Assembly: GCA_005878415.1 (NCBI GenBank)
Contig: VBMM01000128.1
Span: 1-5,968 of the forward strand
DNA length: 5,968 nt
Direction of reading: 5' to 3'
Source: Methanobacteriota archaeon
GTDB taxonomy: Archaea; Thermoplasmatota; Thermoplasmata; RBG-16-68-12
Position numbers and translations under genes: made by a program. How positions within the stretch are numbered: position 1 is the stretch's first letter; the number at the start of each line of letters is the position of its first letter. The notes under the pieces were generated by a model that saw only the letters and a program-made list of their open reading frames with translations, was not told the origin of the DNA and ran no database searches. Of the stretch, positions 5,886 through 5,968 are shown piece after piece.

Positions 5886-5968
5886 AGGTCGCCCTCGTGA
5901 ATCCGCCCCGCTTCGACGGCGACTCCGTCGTGCGTGAGGAGCGCTGCGAGGTGCGGGAGCGCTACTCG
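5882..5968 (+). CDS. Probable B12-binding radical SAM protein, N-terminus only
   Basis: Only 29 codons are inside the window; the gene runs off the right edge. The start VALVNPPRFDG followed by VVREERCE matches, from memory, the opening of cobalamin-binding-domain radical SAM proteins of the BchE/Fe-S oxidoreductase type, where a NPP strand-loop begins the B12 fold. The radical SAM CxxxCxxC motif would lie beyond the edge, so this call rests on the N-terminus alone. Its ATG overlaps the GT4 stop (ATGA), so it is translated with the glycosyltransferases. A role in methylating or rearranging a glycan or lipid is possible but is inference. Confidence 0.6.
   Translation, partial: MKVALVNPPRFDGDSVVREERCEVRERYS

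Overview
The window is a gene-dense, strongly G+C-rich stretch that reads as archaeal. The signs are KaiC/RAD55-type RecA-fold ATPases in tandem, ribbon-helix-helix (RHH) DNA-binding proteins, TATA-like elements at a spacing that fits leaderless starts, and a glycosyltransferase/cobalamin-type radical SAM run. A high-G+C member of the Thermoplasmatota or a similar uncultured archaeal lineage is my guess. It rests on gene content only and no marker gene is present.

Layout. (1) Positions 2-2388, plus strand: a probable operon. It holds a large tandem KaiC-like ATPase cut by the left edge, a stand-alone KaiC-like ATPase whose start overlaps the previous stop, and a 104-residue protein of unknown family 27 bases further on. 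(2) Positions 2396-3525, minus strand: two paralogous RHH proteins that align without gaps for at least 145 residues. They converge on the ATPase operon with only 7 bases between stops. (3) Positions 3526-3687: a divergent intergenic region with short direct repeats and TATA-like elements on both strands. It is the longest non-coding stretch in the window. (4) Positions 3688-5968, plus strand: a tightly overlapped operon. It holds a GT2 (dolichyl-phosphate-sugar-synthase-like) glycosyltransferase, a GT4 glycosyltransferase, and the first 29 codons of what looks like a B12-binding radical SAM enzyme cut by the right edge.

How they may work together. The ATPases and the small protein look like a signalling or regulatory module of the COG0467 type, in which one domain has lost its P-loop and the other keeps it. 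The right-hand operon looks like assembly or modification of a surface glycan or glycolipid. The RHH pair sits between them and probably regulates itself and/or the glycan operon through the repeats in the divergent region; this is inference. I see no RNA gene, CRISPR array, insertion sequence or clear terminator.
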